From positions 62,001-126,000 of the forward strand of contig CAKRYD010000002.1 in NCBI GenBank assembly GCA_934426255.1: a stretch of 64,000 nt of DNA, in the 5' to 3' direction. This DNA is from an uncultured Bacteroidaceae bacterium (lineage in GTDB: Bacteria > Bacteroidota > Bacteroidia > Bacteroidales > Bacteroidaceae). The notes beneath the pieces were generated by a model, which saw nothing but the letters and a program-made list of their open reading frames with translations, had not been told where the DNA came from and did not search any database. A program made the position numbers and the translations under genes. Positions 17,292 through 26,867 of the stretch are shown here, piece after piece (the stretch's first letter is position 1; the number at the start of each line of letters is the position of its first letter).

Positions 17292-18692
17292 ATGACTATC
17301 ACTAAAAATCTGATAATGCTCGGTATCATATCGGGCACTATCGCAACGGCTCAAGCTCAAAACGAGCCTACCTATCCCAAAGCAGAATGGGACAAAGCTA
17401 AAGTAATCCTGATGCATACACCCGGCGAAGAACTCTTTGACGGTGTAATTCACCCAACGGCCGGACTGTTTGAACACTATTTTGACGTGGATGCCGCCGC
17501 CAAGGAACACAGGAACTACATCCAGCAGTTAGAAAAGAACGGCATAAAGGTATACAACGTAGCCGACATTCTGGAAGAGCTCGACATGGATACCCTACGT
17601 GCTTTGGCAGGAAAGACGCTGACTTATGACATCAGTGAAGTAAATGAAAGCGACACAGCCGCATGCGGACAAGTATATAAGCAGAAAGTCTTAGGCCTAA
17701 TGACACGGAAAGATCTGATTCGATGCCTAATGTTCCAACCTACAGTAAAAATGAGGAGCATCAACAATAACACGGGCATTGAGGCAGACTACATCCACCA
17801 TTCGCTGATGAATCTTTACTTTACACGTGACCAAAGCATCACAACACCCCGTGGGCACATCATTTCCAACATGAACTCTGCACAACGCCTGCCCGAAACT
17901 CGTATTATCCGCAGTTGCTATACCCACCTCGGGCTGTCACCGATACTTGAAATCAACGGCGAAGGAAGGCTGGAAGGCGGTGACTATATCCCCGCAGGCA
18001 CCTTTTCACTGATAGGATGTGGAATGCGCACCAACATGGAGGCCATCAGGCAAATTATGGAAGCTGATGCCTTCGGGCACGACACCATTGTAGTTGTCAA
18101 CGACCATAAGCTATGGCAGATGCAAATGCATTTGGACACATATTTCAACATCATGGACAAAGACCTGTGCACATTGGTCAGCAGCAGGCTGAATGCCAAA
18201 CCCGACCAACCCGAATATGTGACAGCCGATGTATATGCACGTGAACACGGCACGAAGGAGTATCGATTGATCTCAAAAGACCTTCCATTCGTGGACTTCC
18301 TTAAAGACAAAGGCTTTTCCATCATACCAATCAATGAGAGCGATGAATTGCACTACGCCAATAACTACCTTACCATTTCACCACGGCACGTAATGATGGT
18401 TGGCGGCCAATCATCTGAACTGGAACTTGCCTTGAAAAACAACGACGTTAAAGCTGAATGGATACCACTGGAAAGCCTGATAGACGGCTACGGTGCTGCC
18501 CATTGCATGACGCAGGTTCTGCTAAGGGAAAGCTCACCGGCCATTCCCACAGCGGTAGAATCCTTACAAGGCAACAACAATGCTTCGAACAAGGGTGAAG
18601 CCTATGGCTTGCAAGGCATAAAGGTGACTAAGAATACTATTGGGGTAATTCACATAAAGGACAAGAAGAAGATTATCTCCAGCAAAAGATAG
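17292..18692 (+). CDS. Secreted arginine deiminase-family protein (guanidino-group hydrolase)
   Basis: A 466-residue protein with signal peptide MTITKNLIMLGIISGTIATAQA. The rest follows the arginine deiminase/amidinotransferase fold: NLYFTRDQ (Asp180), LEGGDY (Glu228), MHLDTYFN (His280, Asp282) and the nucleophile region GAAHCMTQ (Cys405) near the end. All catalytic positions expected of the family are present. Arginine deiminases convert arginine to citrulline and ammonia and are normally cytoplasmic; here a signal peptide indicates periplasmic or surface action. The last 40 residues are an added tail of unknown role. A peptidyl-arginine deiminase or agmatine deiminase activity cannot be excluded. 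No arginine-catabolism genes lie nearby. Confidence 0.85.
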   Translation: MTITKNLIMLGIISGTIATAQAQNEPTYPKAEWDKAKVILMHTPGEELFDGVIHPTAGLFEHYFDVDAAAKEHRNYIQQLEKNGIKVYNVADILEELDMDTLRALAGKTLTYDISEVNESDTAACGQVYKQKVLGLMTRKDLIRCLMFQPTVKMRSINNNTGIEADYIHHSLMNLYFTRDQSITTPRGHIISNMNSAQRLPETRIIRSCYTHLGLSPILEINGEGRLEGGDYIPAGTFSLIGCGMRTNMEAIRQIMEADAFGHDTIVVVNDHKLWQMQMHLDTYFNIMDKDLCTLVSSRLNAKPDQPEYVTADVYAREHGTKEYRLISKDLPFVDFLKDKGFSIIPINESDELHYANNYLTISPRHVMMVGGQSSELELALKNNDVKAEWIPLESLIDGYGAAHCMTQVLLRESSPAIPTAVESLQGNNNASNKGEAYGLQGIKVTKNTIGVIHIKDKKKIISSKR

Positions 18693-18705
18693 AAGCACAA
18701 TTATA

Positions 18706-18760
18706 TGTATATACAGACAAGGCCTGCAGTTAACAGCTGCAGGCCTTGTCTGTATATACA
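18706..18760. terminator. Bidirectional terminator between deiminase gene and rho
   Basis: A 24-bp perfect inverted repeat (18706-18729 with 18737-18760) around a 7-base loop, between two convergent genes, 13 bp from each stop codon. Confidence 0.9.
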
Positions 18761-18773
18761 CTTGATAAAGGCG

Positions 18774-20720
18774 TCAAGAGTTCATCGACATCAGGAACTC
18801 TTCATTGTTGCGCGTGCCTTTCATGCGCTGCTGCAACAAGTTCATTGCCTCCATTGAATTCATGTCTGCAATGTACTTGCGTAAAATCCACATGCGGTCT
18901 TGCGTCGTCTTATCGTGCAACAAATCATCACGACGAGTGCTTGACGCAATGCAGTTCACAGCAGGGAATATGCGTTTATTGCTGAGCGTACGGTCTAATT
19001 GCAGTTCCATATTGCCCGTTCCCTTGAACTCTTCAAAAATAACCTCGTCCATCTTACTGCCGGTATCAATCAGTGCCGTGGCTATAATGGTGAGCGAGCC
19101 ACCGCCTTCAATATTGCGTGCAGCACCAAAGAAGCGTTTGGGTTTTTGCAGGGCATTGGCATCGACACCACCGGTCAGCACCTTTCCGCTGGCAGGTGCC
19201 ACTGTATTGTAGGCACGGGCCAGACGAGTAATAGAATCCAAGAAGATGACAACGTCATGGCCACATTCTACCATTCTCTTTGCTTTTTCCAATACTATAC
19301 CTGCAATTTTCACATGATGAGCCGCAGGTTCGTCAAAGGTAGAAGCTATCACCTCAGCCTTTACGGTACGGGCCATGTCAGTAACCTCCTCTGGACGTTC
19401 ATCAATCAAGAGCATCATCAAATAGGCTTCGGGATGATTGGCGGCAATGGCATTGGCAATATCTTTCATAAGTATTGTCTTTCCTGTTTTTGGCTGAGCC
19501 ACGATTAGAGCACGCTGCCCTTTGCCTATCGGGGTAAAGAGGTCTACAATACGCACAGAAAGATTGTCACCACTGCCCTTGCAAAGCTTGAATTTCTCGT
19601 CGGGGAACAATGGTGTAAGATGTTCGAAAGGCACACGATTGCGAACCCGCTCCGGCTGGCAGCCATTAATGGATACGATACTTACCAGCGGGAAATATTT
19701 TTCTCCTTCTTTCGGAACACGGATACCGCCTTCCACCACATCGCCGGTCTTAAGTCCAAAGAACTTTATTTGCTGCTGGGAAACATAGATGTCATCGGGA
19801 GAAGGAAGGTAATTGTAATCGGATGAACGAAGGAACCCGTAATTCTCTGGCATAATTTCCAACACACCGGTACCGGTCAAAATATTATTGAAATCATATT
19901 CCTTTAGTACTGGCTGCTTGGGTGAAACACGATTAGCCGCAGGAAAAGCCGGTGACGGTGATGCGGTTTCCATCTTTTCCTTAGGCCAGTAGTCGGGCAC
20001 TTCGGCATCCATAAACGGAGGGGTTTGACCGGCCACTGTCTCTGGCGTTATATTAAACTTATTGAGCAAATGGCCCGACAACTCATCATCTATGGTATTT
20101 TCTTCTACAGGAATATCTTCGATGGTGATAAAATCCGGCCCTTCTTCCTCTTCGGCCGACACTTCGTCTTGTTTGGGTTGTGCAGGAACTTCGGAATCTG
20201 TCTTATAAGCTGCATCATCTGTTGGCTCAAGTTCTACCTCAGGCTCAGGTTGCGGCTCAGGTTGCGGGATAATAGTTTCGGTTACTTCTCCCTGAATTTC
20301 ATCTTTTACTTCAGGAACTTCAGCCGTTGCAATCGGTTTTTCTTCCAAATCTTCTTGCTTGTCAGCTACTTTCTTTGTTGCTTTTTTTGTCTTGGCAGCT
20401 GTCTTTTTAGTTGTCTTTTTCTTCGATTCTTCTACCTCCGTGCTATCTGCCTCTGCAGCCGTTTTCGCTTTCGTCGTCTTTTCCTTGACGGTACTACCTT
20501 TTGTTGCCGTAACTACTTTTTCGGCTGCTTTTTTCGTGATGCGTGGACGCCGTTTGGCTGCTGGCTTTGCAGCATTTTGAATAGCTTGCTCATCTAAAAT
20601 ACGATAGATAAGCTCTTCTTTGCTTTCTGCCGCACCGGCTTCAATACCTAATTCGGCAGCGATATCACGGATGTCAGAATCATTCTTTGCCAACAATTCC
20701 TCCTTGTTGAAGTTTGTCAT
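18774..20720 (-). CDS. rho: Transcription termination factor Rho with long disordered insert
   Basis: A 648-residue hexameric RNA-dependent ATPase that ends transcription. A Rho N-terminal helical domain (about residues 1-45) is followed by some 220 residues of low complexity, first Lys/Ala-rich ([13 protein letters not shown]) and then Glu/Pro-rich ([14 protein letters not shown]), before the RNA-binding OB fold at about 275-350. The ATPase core contains the Walker A motif QPKTGKT (409-415) and [14 protein letters not shown]. coli Rho is about 420 residues and lacks this insert. The insert is typical of Bacteroidota, where it has been reported in Bacteroides thetaiotaomicron to promote phase separation. 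The gene is divergent from the ABC-F gene, with a leader of roughly 110 nt. Confidence 0.97.
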   Translation of the reverse strand: MTNFNKEELLAKNDSDIRDIAAELGIEAGAAESKEELIYRILDEQAIQNAAKPAAKRRPRITKKAAEKVVTATKGSTVKEKTTKAKTAAEADSTEVEESKKKTTKKTAAKTKKATKKVADKQEDLEEKPIATAEVPEVKDEIQGEVTETIIPQPEPQPEPEVELEPTDDAAYKTDSEVPAQPKQDEVSAEEEEGPDFITIEDIPVEENTIDDELSGHLLNKFNITPETVAGQTPPFMDAEVPDYWPKEKMETASPSPAFPAANRVSPKQPVLKEYDFNNILTGTGVLEIMPENYGFLRSSDYNYLPSPDDIYVSQQQIKFFGLKTGDVVEGGIRVPKEGEKYFPLVSIVSINGCQPERVRNRVPFEHLTPLFPDEKFKLCKGSGDNLSVRIVDLFTPIGKGQRALIVAQPKTGKTILMKDIANAIAANHPEAYLMMLLIDERPEEVTDMARTVKAEVIASTFDEPAAHHVKIAGIVLEKAKRMVECGHDVVIFLDSITRLARAYNTVAPASGKVLTGGVDANALQKPKRFFGAARNIEGGGSLTIIATALIDTGSKMDEVIFEEFKGTGNMELQLDRTLSNKRIFPAVNCIASSTRRDDLLHDKTTQDRMWILRKYIADMNSMEAMNLLQQRMKGTRNNEEFLMSMNS

Positions 20721-20841
20721 ATATAAACTGTTGTAATTGTGAAATGCCTCTCGTAAAAATTCGTTTACGACGGCTTTCCTGTTTTGATTATACTTGTAGT
20801 AAATATTTCGGTAAGTGAGCCGGATAACGGCTTACGAGTTG

Positions 20842-20849
20842 CAAAAGTA
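20842..20849 (-). promoter_or_regulatory. Bacteroides-type -7 box (TACTTTTG) upstream of rho
   Basis: TACTTTTG on the minus strand, 121 bp upstream of the rho start. The -33 region is not a clear match. The resulting leader contains a short hairpin (7-bp arms TCGTAAA/TTTACGA), which could matter for rho autoregulation, though nothing in the sequence proves it. Confidence 0.5.
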
Positions 20850-20889
20850 GTATTTATTTATTGAACACCGTTCGCTTTTGCCCCGTTTT

Positions 20890-20921
20890 TTTGCTCCCGG
20901 AAAAGTTTTTTCTTACTTTTG
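20890..20921 (+). promoter_or_regulatory. Promoter of ABC-F gene (TTTG-N20-TACTTTTG)
   Basis: TTTG at 20890-20893, 20 bases, then TACTTTTG at 20914-20921: a full consensus Bacteroides promoter. The ATG follows only 7 bp after the -7 box, so the mRNA should be leaderless or nearly so. Confidence 0.85.
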
Positions 20922-20928
20922 CGGTATT

Positions 20929-22812
20929 ATGTCAAATACGATTCTTGATGTTCAAGGCCTGACAAAGACTATTGGCGACCTGACGCTTTTTGACGACATA
21001 TCATTTAGCGTTACCGAACGCCATCATGTGGGGCTTATTGCTAAAAACGGAGCAGGAAAGACTTCCCTGCTGAACATATTATGCGGAGACAAAGACTATG
21101 ATAAAGGGAGAATAACCTTCCGCAACAATATCCGCATAGGTTATTTGCCGCAACACCCTTATTTTTCACCCGAATTGACGGTGATTGAAGCTTGTTTTGA
21201 ACATGGGAATCCTACTACCGAACTTATCAGAAAATATACACAGAGTCTTCACACACCAGACAATCCACAATTGACCGACCTGATAGAGCAAATGGATCAT
21301 GCCGGGGCATGGGACTATGAAGCCCGCATAAAACAGATTCTCTCAAAGCTGAAGGTCACCGACTTTGATGAACCTATCAGCCACCTTTCGGGTGGGCAAA
21401 TCAAACGTGTCGCCTTGGCCAATGTACTGATGATGCAACCAGACTTGCTTATTCTTGACGAGCCCACCAACCATTTAGATTTAGAAATGATTGAATGGCT
21501 GGAAGGTTTTCTGCAAGCCGGTTCTTTCAGCCTGCTGATGGTGACTCATGACAGATATTTCCTGGACCGTGTCTGCAACGAGATCTTAGAGCTTGACAAC
21601 GAATCCATCTACTCATACAAGGGAAACTACAGCTATTATTTGGAAAAGCGGCAAGAACGCATCAGTGCACGCAACAGTGAGATTGCCAGAGCCAATAACC
21701 TGTATCGCAAAGAACTGGAGTGGATGCGCAGAATGCCTTGCGCCCGAGGCCACAAAGCCAAATACCGCGAAGATGCATTTTACAATCTGGAAAAGATAGC
21801 CAAGCAACGCATGGAAGAACGCAAGGCCACACTTGAAGTAAAAAGTGCTTATATCGGAAACAAGGTATTCGAGGCGGATTACATCAGTAAGAGTTTTGGT
21901 TCAAAAATCATCTTAAAAGACTTCTTCTATGTTTTTTCCCGATACGAAAAGATGGGAATCATCGGTAATAACGGTACAGGGAAATCAACTTTTATCAAGA
22001 TGCTGTTGGGACTGGAAAAGCCCGACAGTGGTCGTATAAGCATAGGAGAAACCGTACGCTTTGGCTATTATTCACAGGAAGACATGGCCTTTGACGATCA
22101 AATCAAGGTGATTGATGTGGTCCGCGATATTGCCGAATATGTTGACCTTGGAGGCGGCCGCAAACTCTCAGCTTCGCAATTTCTGCAATACTTTCTTTTC
22201 CCACCCGAAAAGCAGTATAACTATGTCTGCAAATTGAGTGGAGGAGAACGCAGGCGCCTGCATCTCTGCACGGTGCTGATGCGCAGCCCTAATTTTCTTG
22301 TACTTGACGAACCTACCAATGATTTGGATATCGTAACTCTGCAAGTACTGGAAGAATACCTTCAGGCTTTCCAAGGATGTGTCATTGTTGTAAGCCACGA
22401 CCGTTACTTTATGGACAAGGTTGTTGACCATGTACTTGTCTTCAAGGGGCAAGGCGAAGTAAAAGACTTTCCGGGCAATTACAGCCAATATCGTGAATGG
22501 GCAGAAGCAAAGGCCGAAGCCGAACGTGAAAAGGCACGTTCGGAAAAGAGCCAGGTTACAGAAAGCAACCGGCAACGTACACGTCCCAATGTCAAACAAC
22601 GGCTAAGCTATAAAGAAAAGAAAGAGCTGGAACAATTGACGGAAGACATCAGCAACCTGGAACAAGAGAAGAAAGACATCGAAGAGGCTTTCTGCAGCGG
22701 TGCCCTTTCTGTTGAAGAAATCACGGAAAAAAGCAAACGGCTGCCCGAATTGGAGCAAGAGCTGGATGCCAAATCGATGCGTTGGCTTGAGCTATCTGAA
22801 TTTGATTCATGA
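20929..22812 (+). CDS. ABC-F family ATPase (Uup/EttA-like ribosome-associated)
   Basis: A 627-residue soluble protein with two ABC ATPase domains and no membrane segment. The first Walker A is AKNGAGKT (38-45), with signature SHLSGGQ and Walker B LLILDEPTNHLDL. An interdomain linker rich in Arg/Lys (YRKELEWMRRMP) follows. The second Walker A is GNNGTGKST, with KLSGGERRR and FLVLDEPTNDLDI. The C-terminus is a charged coiled coil (about 545-620), as in Uup. ABC-F proteins bind the ribosomal E site; some relieve stalling and some protect against antibiotics, and the subtype cannot be decided here. The start MSNTILDV is preferred over an ATG 17 codons upstream because the promoter overlaps that extension. 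Confidence 0.93.
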   Translation: MSNTILDVQGLTKTIGDLTLFDDISFSVTERHHVGLIAKNGAGKTSLLNILCGDKDYDKGRITFRNNIRIGYLPQHPYFSPELTVIEACFEHGNPTTELIRKYTQSLHTPDNPQLTDLIEQMDHAGAWDYEARIKQILSKLKVTDFDEPISHLSGGQIKRVALANVLMMQPDLLILDEPTNHLDLEMIEWLEGFLQAGSFSLLMVTHDRYFLDRVCNEILELDNESIYSYKGNYSYYLEKRQERISARNSEIARANNLYRKELEWMRRMPCARGHKAKYREDAFYNLEKIAKQRMEERKATLEVKSAYIGNKVFEADYISKSFGSKIILKDFFYVFSRYEKMGIIGNNGTGKSTFIKMLLGLEKPDSGRISIGETVRFGYYSQEDMAFDDQIKVIDVVRDIAEYVDLGGGRKLSASQFLQYFLFPPEKQYNYVCKLSGGERRRLHLCTVLMRSPNFLVLDEPTNDLDIVTLQVLEEYLQAFQGCVIVVSHDRYFMDKVVDHVLVFKGQGEVKDFPGNYSQYREWAEAKAEAEREKARSEKSQVTESNRQRTRPNVKQRLSYKEKKELEQLTEDISNLEQEKKDIEEAFCSGALSVEEITEKSKRLPELEQELDAKSMRWLELSEFDS

Positions 22813-22821
22813 ATATACTAT

Positions 22822-23175
22822 ATGGACATCGAGACATTACGCAACTACTGCTTAGCAAAAAAGGCTGTCACGGAATGCTTTCCATTCGACGACACCACAT
22901 TGGTCTTTAAGGTCCTTGACCGCATGTTTCTCTGCATAGATTTAGAGCATCCCGACTGTGCAAGCATGAAGTGCGCGCCCGACTATGCCTTAGAACTGCG
23001 TGAGACCTTTGCAGGTATTGAAGGAGCTTTCCATTTCAACAAGAAATTCTGGAATCAGGTGTACTTCCAATGTGACGTACCCGACAAGCTATATCTCAGC
23101 TTGGTAGATCACTCTTACAACGAAGTACTGAAGAAGTTTACACGCAAACAAAGAGAATTATACGACAAAGCATGA
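22822..23175 (+). CDS. MmcQ/YjbR family protein
   Basis: A 117-residue protein matching the small YjbR (CyaY-like fold) family: an N-terminal LRNYCLAKKAVTECFPFDD, then FKVLDRMFLCI, ALELRE, and a C-terminal LYLSLVDHSYNEVLKKF. The family is widespread and called DNA-binding by annotation, but its function is not established. It starts 9 bp after the ABC-F gene and is probably cotranscribed. It ends 32 bp from the convergent miaA gene, with no clear hairpin between them. Confidence 0.82.
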   Translation: MDIETLRNYCLAKKAVTECFPFDDTTLVFKVLDRMFLCIDLEHPDCASMKCAPDYALELRETFAGIEGAFHFNKKFWNQVYFQCDVPDKLYLSLVDHSYNEVLKKFTRKQRELYDKA

Positions 23176-23207
23176 GTTTTGTTGCAGTAACGCAGCGTTT
23201 TCATGCA

Positions 23208-24140
23208 CTAATCGCGACTGCAAATATCTGATATAAAGTGATGAACGGCTTGCTTTTTGTCCGGATGAAACCAGACAATGGATCCATCGCGATTGAACCA
23301 AGTAAGTTGCTTCCGCGAGTAGACGCGTGTGTTTCGCTTAATCTTTTCAATGGAATAGTCCAAAGTGCAGTCACCTTTGAAATAAGAGAACAGTTCCTTG
23401 TAGCCAACCGTATTGAGCGCATTTGCTGCTTGATAGGGGAACATCCGCGATGCCTCGTCAAGCAAACCCGATTGCATCATGGCATCGACCCGCTGATTGA
23501 TTCGTTCATAGAGCTCTTCGCGCGGTCGCAGCAAGCCTATTTTGATGATGCGGAAAGGGCGTTCTGCCTTTTGTTGTCCTAACAATGAAGAATAGCGTCC
23601 GCCTGTCATGTGGCATATTTCAAGTGCATGTACTACCCTCCTCGGGTTATTCATGTCCACCTGCCGTGCCCACACAGGGTCTTTCTCTGCCAATTCATGG
23701 GACAAGGTAGCCAGTCCTTCCGTTTCCAAGCGTTGCTTAAAGTGCAAACGTGTGGCAGCATCCACTGTCGGCAAGTCATCAATGCCGTTGCAAACACTGT
23801 CTATATAGAGCATACTGCCACCGGTAAGCAGCAGATTGTCGTGATGCCGGAAAAGTCGGCAAAGCAGTTGCATTGCATCCTGCTCGTATTGTGCAGCACT
23901 ATAGTCCTCAAGTATCGAACGCGTTCCTATAAAGTAATGCTTCACGGCCTGTTGCTGCTCCTTGGTCGGTGCCGCTGTCCCTATGGGAATCTCCCTATAT
24001 ATCTGTCGCGAATCTGCGCTGATAACTGGTGAATGAAGCAAACCGGCGATGGAAAAACTCAAATCTGTTTTTCCAACGCCGGTCGGACCAAGTAATACAA
24101 ATAACGTCTTCACACTTTCTTTGCCGCCTTCATCGGGCAT
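23208..24140 (-). CDS. miaA: tRNA dimethylallyltransferase
   Basis: A 310-residue enzyme that adds dimethylallyl to A37 of tRNAs reading UNN codons. It contains the P-loop LLGPTGVGKTDLS (residues about 16-28), ISADSRQIYREIPIGTAAP with the conserved Asp-Ser and Gln-Tyr, then LTGGSMLYIDSVCNG, and the C-terminal RKQLTWFNRD motif typical of MiaA. Length is normal. It is the last gene of the prfA operon, starting 3 bp after the pRiA4_ORF3-like gene. The dimethylallyl donor comes from the isoprenoid pathway that includes Dxr (35216-36373). The first ATG is used; the next plausible start would remove about 10 residues. Confidence 0.95.
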   Translation of the reverse strand: MPDEGGKESVKTLFVLLGPTGVGKTDLSFSIAGLLHSPVISADSRQIYREIPIGTAAPTKEQQQAVKHYFIGTRSILEDYSAAQYEQDAMQLLCRLFRHHDNLLLTGGSMLYIDSVCNGIDDLPTVDAATRLHFKQRLETEGLATLSHELAEKDPVWARQVDMNNPRRVVHALEICHMTGGRYSSLLGQQKAERPFRIIKIGLLRPREELYERINQRVDAMMQSGLLDEASRMFPYQAANALNTVGYKELFSYFKGDCTLDYSIEKIKRNTRVYSRKQLTWFNRDGSIVWFHPDKKQAVHHFISDICSRD

Positions 24141-24143
24141 GCA

Positions 24144-24683
24144 TCAACGTTCTTCTATTTCAAAGCCATCGGTGTCTATGTCGTCCTGATCGTATTCATC
24201 GCTGCCATAGAAATCGTCATTATCCATAAGGTCATCATCGGTCTGAGCCAACTTTGTCAGGTTCTCATCTTCAAGAGCTATCTGCTCCGGTGCTTTACCC
24301 TTAGAGCGGCTGCATACAGGTTTCTCACAGTTCTTGCCGGTAATCACCTCAGTTACCTTTGCATAAAGCACGCGATCATAGAATGAATCAAATACATAGA
24401 TAAGCTTTTGTCCCTCATCGTGTATAAAGTCGCGCAACACAGCCTTTTCCATGATATAGATATCCTGGTCGGATTTTCCTGTTTCCATATCTTCGCGTGT
24501 GATTTGTTTTTTGGTTTCCCATTTGTCATCGCAGATATAAAAAACAGTTATCTGGTCATCCGAATAGCCGCATGCATCCAATATTGCCTTGTTCAAATCA
24601 AGGAAAGAAGCATCGGCATCAATAGTGATTTCGCGGAGAAAATCTTCTACTTCGTCACAAATAAAAGTAATCTTGAACAACAT
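24144..24683 (-). CDS. Plasmid pRiA4b ORF-3-like family protein
   Basis: A 179-residue acidic protein. Residues about 1-125 fit the pRiA4_ORF3-like family: MLFKITFICDE, FLDLNKAILDACGY, then ITVFYICDDKWE and a LIYVFDSFYDR strand. The last 45 residues are strongly acidic (DDDLMDNDDFYGSDEYDQDD). The family name comes from a plasmid ORF, but this copy sits in a core operon between lpxA (2-bp gap) and miaA (3-bp gap), so nothing here indicates a mobile element. The function is unknown. Confidence 0.82.
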   Translation of the reverse strand: MLFKITFICDEVEDFLREITIDADASFLDLNKAILDACGYSDDQITVFYICDDKWETKKQITREDMETGKSDQDIYIMEKAVLRDFIHDEGQKLIYVFDSFYDRVLYAKVTEVITGKNCEKPVCSRSKGKAPEQIALEDENLTKLAQTDDDLMDNDDFYGSDEYDQDDIDTDGFEIEER

Positions 24684-24685
24684 AG

Positions 24686-25465
24686 CTACTTATCATAAAC
24701 AATGCCTCGTTGAGACGATTCTACAAAACTTGTAATATAGCGGGCTTCCGGGCTGTCGGGAAACTGTTTGCGTATTTTGGCAATGCGCTCTTCCATCGAG
24801 ATTCCCCTATCATAGATGATGCGATAGGCATCATGTATGATTCCGATCTGCTCGGGTGTAAAGCCATGGCGGCGCAATCCTACCAAATTCAGGCCGCAAT
24901 ACTGTGCAGGTTCGCGGGCCACCATTACGTAAGGCGGTATATCCTGCCCCGTGCGTGTGCCACCTCCAAGCATAATGTAGCTGCCTACGTGGCAGAACTG
25001 ATGGATAAGTACGCATGCACTGATAACGGCGTTATCGTCTATTGTGACTTCTCCGGCTATTTTTGTGGTGTTGCCTATGATGCAGCGGTTCCCTACTTTT
25101 GCATCGTGTGCCACATGCGAGCCCTCCATCAGCAAGTTTCCGTTGCCTATGACTGTCTTGCCTTTTGCCGCTGTGCCCCTATTGATGGTCACATTCTCGC
25201 GGATGGTATTGCCATCGCCTATTTCAGCTGTAGTATCTTCACCCTTGAATTTCAAGTCCTGGGGAATGGCACTGATAACGGCACCCGGAAATATCTTGTT
25301 GTTGTCTCCAATACGTGCGCCATAAAGAACAGTAACACTGTTCATCAGGATATTGTTGTTTCCAATCTTCACGTTCTTGTCTATATAGCAGAAAGGCCCT
25401 ATCTCGCAATTGTCTCCTATTATGGCTTCGGGGCTGACATAAGCCAACGGGCTGATTTTGTTCAT
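24686..25465 (-). CDS. lpxA: Acyl-ACP--UDP-N-acetylglucosamine O-acyltransferase
   Basis: A 259-residue left-handed beta-helix acyltransferase performing the first step of lipid A synthesis. Hexapeptide repeats run from residue 5 to about 190 (IGDNCEIGPF, VKIGNNNIL, and so on). The catalytic histidine lies in GSHVAHDAKVGN (His120, equivalent to E. coli His125). A short helical C-terminal domain follows (GFTPEQIGIIHDAYRI). Length is normal. It is embedded with lpxD and lpxC/fabZ, with 10-bp and 2-bp gaps to its neighbours. Confidence 0.97.
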   Translation of the reverse strand: MNKISPLAYVSPEAIIGDNCEIGPFCYIDKNVKIGNNNILMNSVTVLYGARIGDNNKIFPGAVISAIPQDLKFKGEDTTAEIGDGNTIRENVTINRGTAAKGKTVIGNGNLLMEGSHVAHDAKVGNRCIIGNTTKIAGEVTIDDNAVISACVLIHQFCHVGSYIMLGGGTRTGQDIPPYVMVAREPAQYCGLNLVGLRRHGFTPEQIGIIHDAYRIIYDRGISMEERIAKIRKQFPDSPEARYITSFVESSQRGIVYDK

Positions 25466-25475
25466 TGGTTTTTAA

Positions 25476-26861
25476 TTACTTGTTCTTTACTATTTGGGCT
25501 GTAAAGGTGGCTTCGCTCACCACTTTGTCACCTACAAAGACAAATCCTTTCATTGAGGAAACGCCGTGCCTGATAGGAGCCAGCAGTTCCACTCTGAAGA
25601 TGAGTGTATCACCGGGCACTACTTTCTGGCGGAATTTCACGCCGTCTATTTTCATAAAATAGGTGCTCCAGCGTTCGGGCTCCTCTACAGAGTTGAGCAC
25701 GAGCAAGCCTCCTGCCTGTGCCATTGCCTCTATTTGAAGCACACCGGGCATGACAGGCTCCTGTGGGAAGTGGCCTTGGAAGAAGGGCTCATTGCTTGTT
25801 ACGTTCTTCACTGCCACGATAAAGTTGGAACCTATTTCAATGACTTTGTCAACCAGCTGCATGGGGTAGCGGTGCGGAAGAAGCTCACGTATGCGGTTAA
25901 CGTCCATCAGAGGAGCGTTGTTGCAGTCATAAATGGGTGCTTGAACCTCGTGTGCACGTATTTCACGCCTTATCTGCCGTGCAAACTTGTTGTTGATGGA
26001 ATGGCCGGGCTTGGTGGCAATGATGCGTCCGCGAATAGGGCGTCCTATCAGAGCCATGTCGCCCACGATGTCCAGGAGCTTGTGGCGTGCGGGTTCGTTC
26101 TCCCATACCAGAGGTTTCGTATTGAGAAATCCCAGCTTCTTTGCATCCACATGTGCTACGCCTAAATGGTCGGCCAGCTTGTCAAGACGTTCCTGAGGTA
26201 TTTCTTCTTCATAAATGACTATGGCATTGTCCAAGTCACCTCCTTTGATGTAGCCGGCCTGAAGCAATGGTTCGACATCGCGCACAAAGACAAACGTACG
26301 CGCACGGGCAATCTCCTTGTCAAAGTCCTTGACGTTCTCTAATGTAGCGAACTGGCTTGAGAACCACTTTGACTGATAGGAAATCATTGCCGTAATGCTG
26401 AAGCTGTCGTCAGGGAGTATCACGATGGATGCCCCTGTGGCTTCGTCGCGCACTTCTATTTTTTTACGGATGATGTATACATCCTTATTGGCGTTTTGCT
26501 CTACTATGCCTACGTTTTTTATGCTTTCGATGTATGCTTCTGCGCTACCTTCGAGGATAGGCATTTCGGGACCGTTCACTTGGATGAGGCAGTTGTCGAT
26601 GTCCATTCCATAGAGGGCTGCCAGTGCATGTTCTACCGTTGAGCATCGTGCTTCGCCTTTGGCGAGGACTGTGCTTCGCGTCATGTCCACCACATTCTCA
26701 GCTATTGCATCGATGATTGGCTGGCCTTCCAGGTCAATACGTTGGATTTTGTAGCCTGTGTTCTCTGGTGCCGGATTAAACGTTGCAGTGATATGTAACC
26801 CGGTATGAAGCCCCTTTCCATATAGGGAGAAACTGCCTTTCAGGGTCTTTTGTTTTAGCAT
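25476..26861 (-). CDS. lpxC/fabZ: Bifunctional UDP-3-O-acyl-GlcNAc deacetylase / 3-hydroxyacyl-ACP dehydratase
   Basis: A 461-residue natural fusion characteristic of Bacteroidota. Residues 1 to about 305 are LpxC, the committed lipid A step: zinc ligand His78 in STVEHALAALYG, and further ligands in EPARHKLLDIVGDMALIG. Residues about 310-461 are FabZ: the hot-dog motif LLPHRYPMQLVDKV and catalytic GHFPQEPVMPGVLQIEAMAQ. FabZ supplies fatty acid elongation, so the fusion ties lipid A and phospholipid synthesis, which compete for 3-hydroxyacyl-ACP. It lies between lpxD (6-bp gap) and lpxA (10-bp gap). Confidence 0.97.
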   Translation of the reverse strand: MLKQKTLKGSFSLYGKGLHTGLHITATFNPAPENTGYKIQRIDLEGQPIIDAIAENVVDMTRSTVLAKGEARCSTVEHALAALYGMDIDNCLIQVNGPEMPILEGSAEAYIESIKNVGIVEQNANKDVYIIRKKIEVRDEATGASIVILPDDSFSITAMISYQSKWFSSQFATLENVKDFDKEIARARTFVFVRDVEPLLQAGYIKGGDLDNAIVIYEEEIPQERLDKLADHLGVAHVDAKKLGFLNTKPLVWENEPARHKLLDIVGDMALIGRPIRGRIIATKPGHSINNKFARQIRREIRAHEVQAPIYDCNNAPLMDVNRIRELLPHRYPMQLVDKVIEIGSNFIVAVKNVTSNEPFFQGHFPQEPVMPGVLQIEAMAQAGGLLVLNSVEEPERWSTYFMKIDGVKFRQKVVPGDTLIFRVELLAPIRHGVSSMKGFVFVGDKVVSEATFTAQIVKNK

Positions 26862-26867
26862 GCTGCT

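Noticed and set aside
24144..24683. Mobile element or plasmid remnant, suggested by the family name pRiA4b ORF-3
   Set aside because: It is embedded with 2-3 bp gaps in a lipid A/tRNA modification operon, and no transposase, integrase or repeat ends are present.
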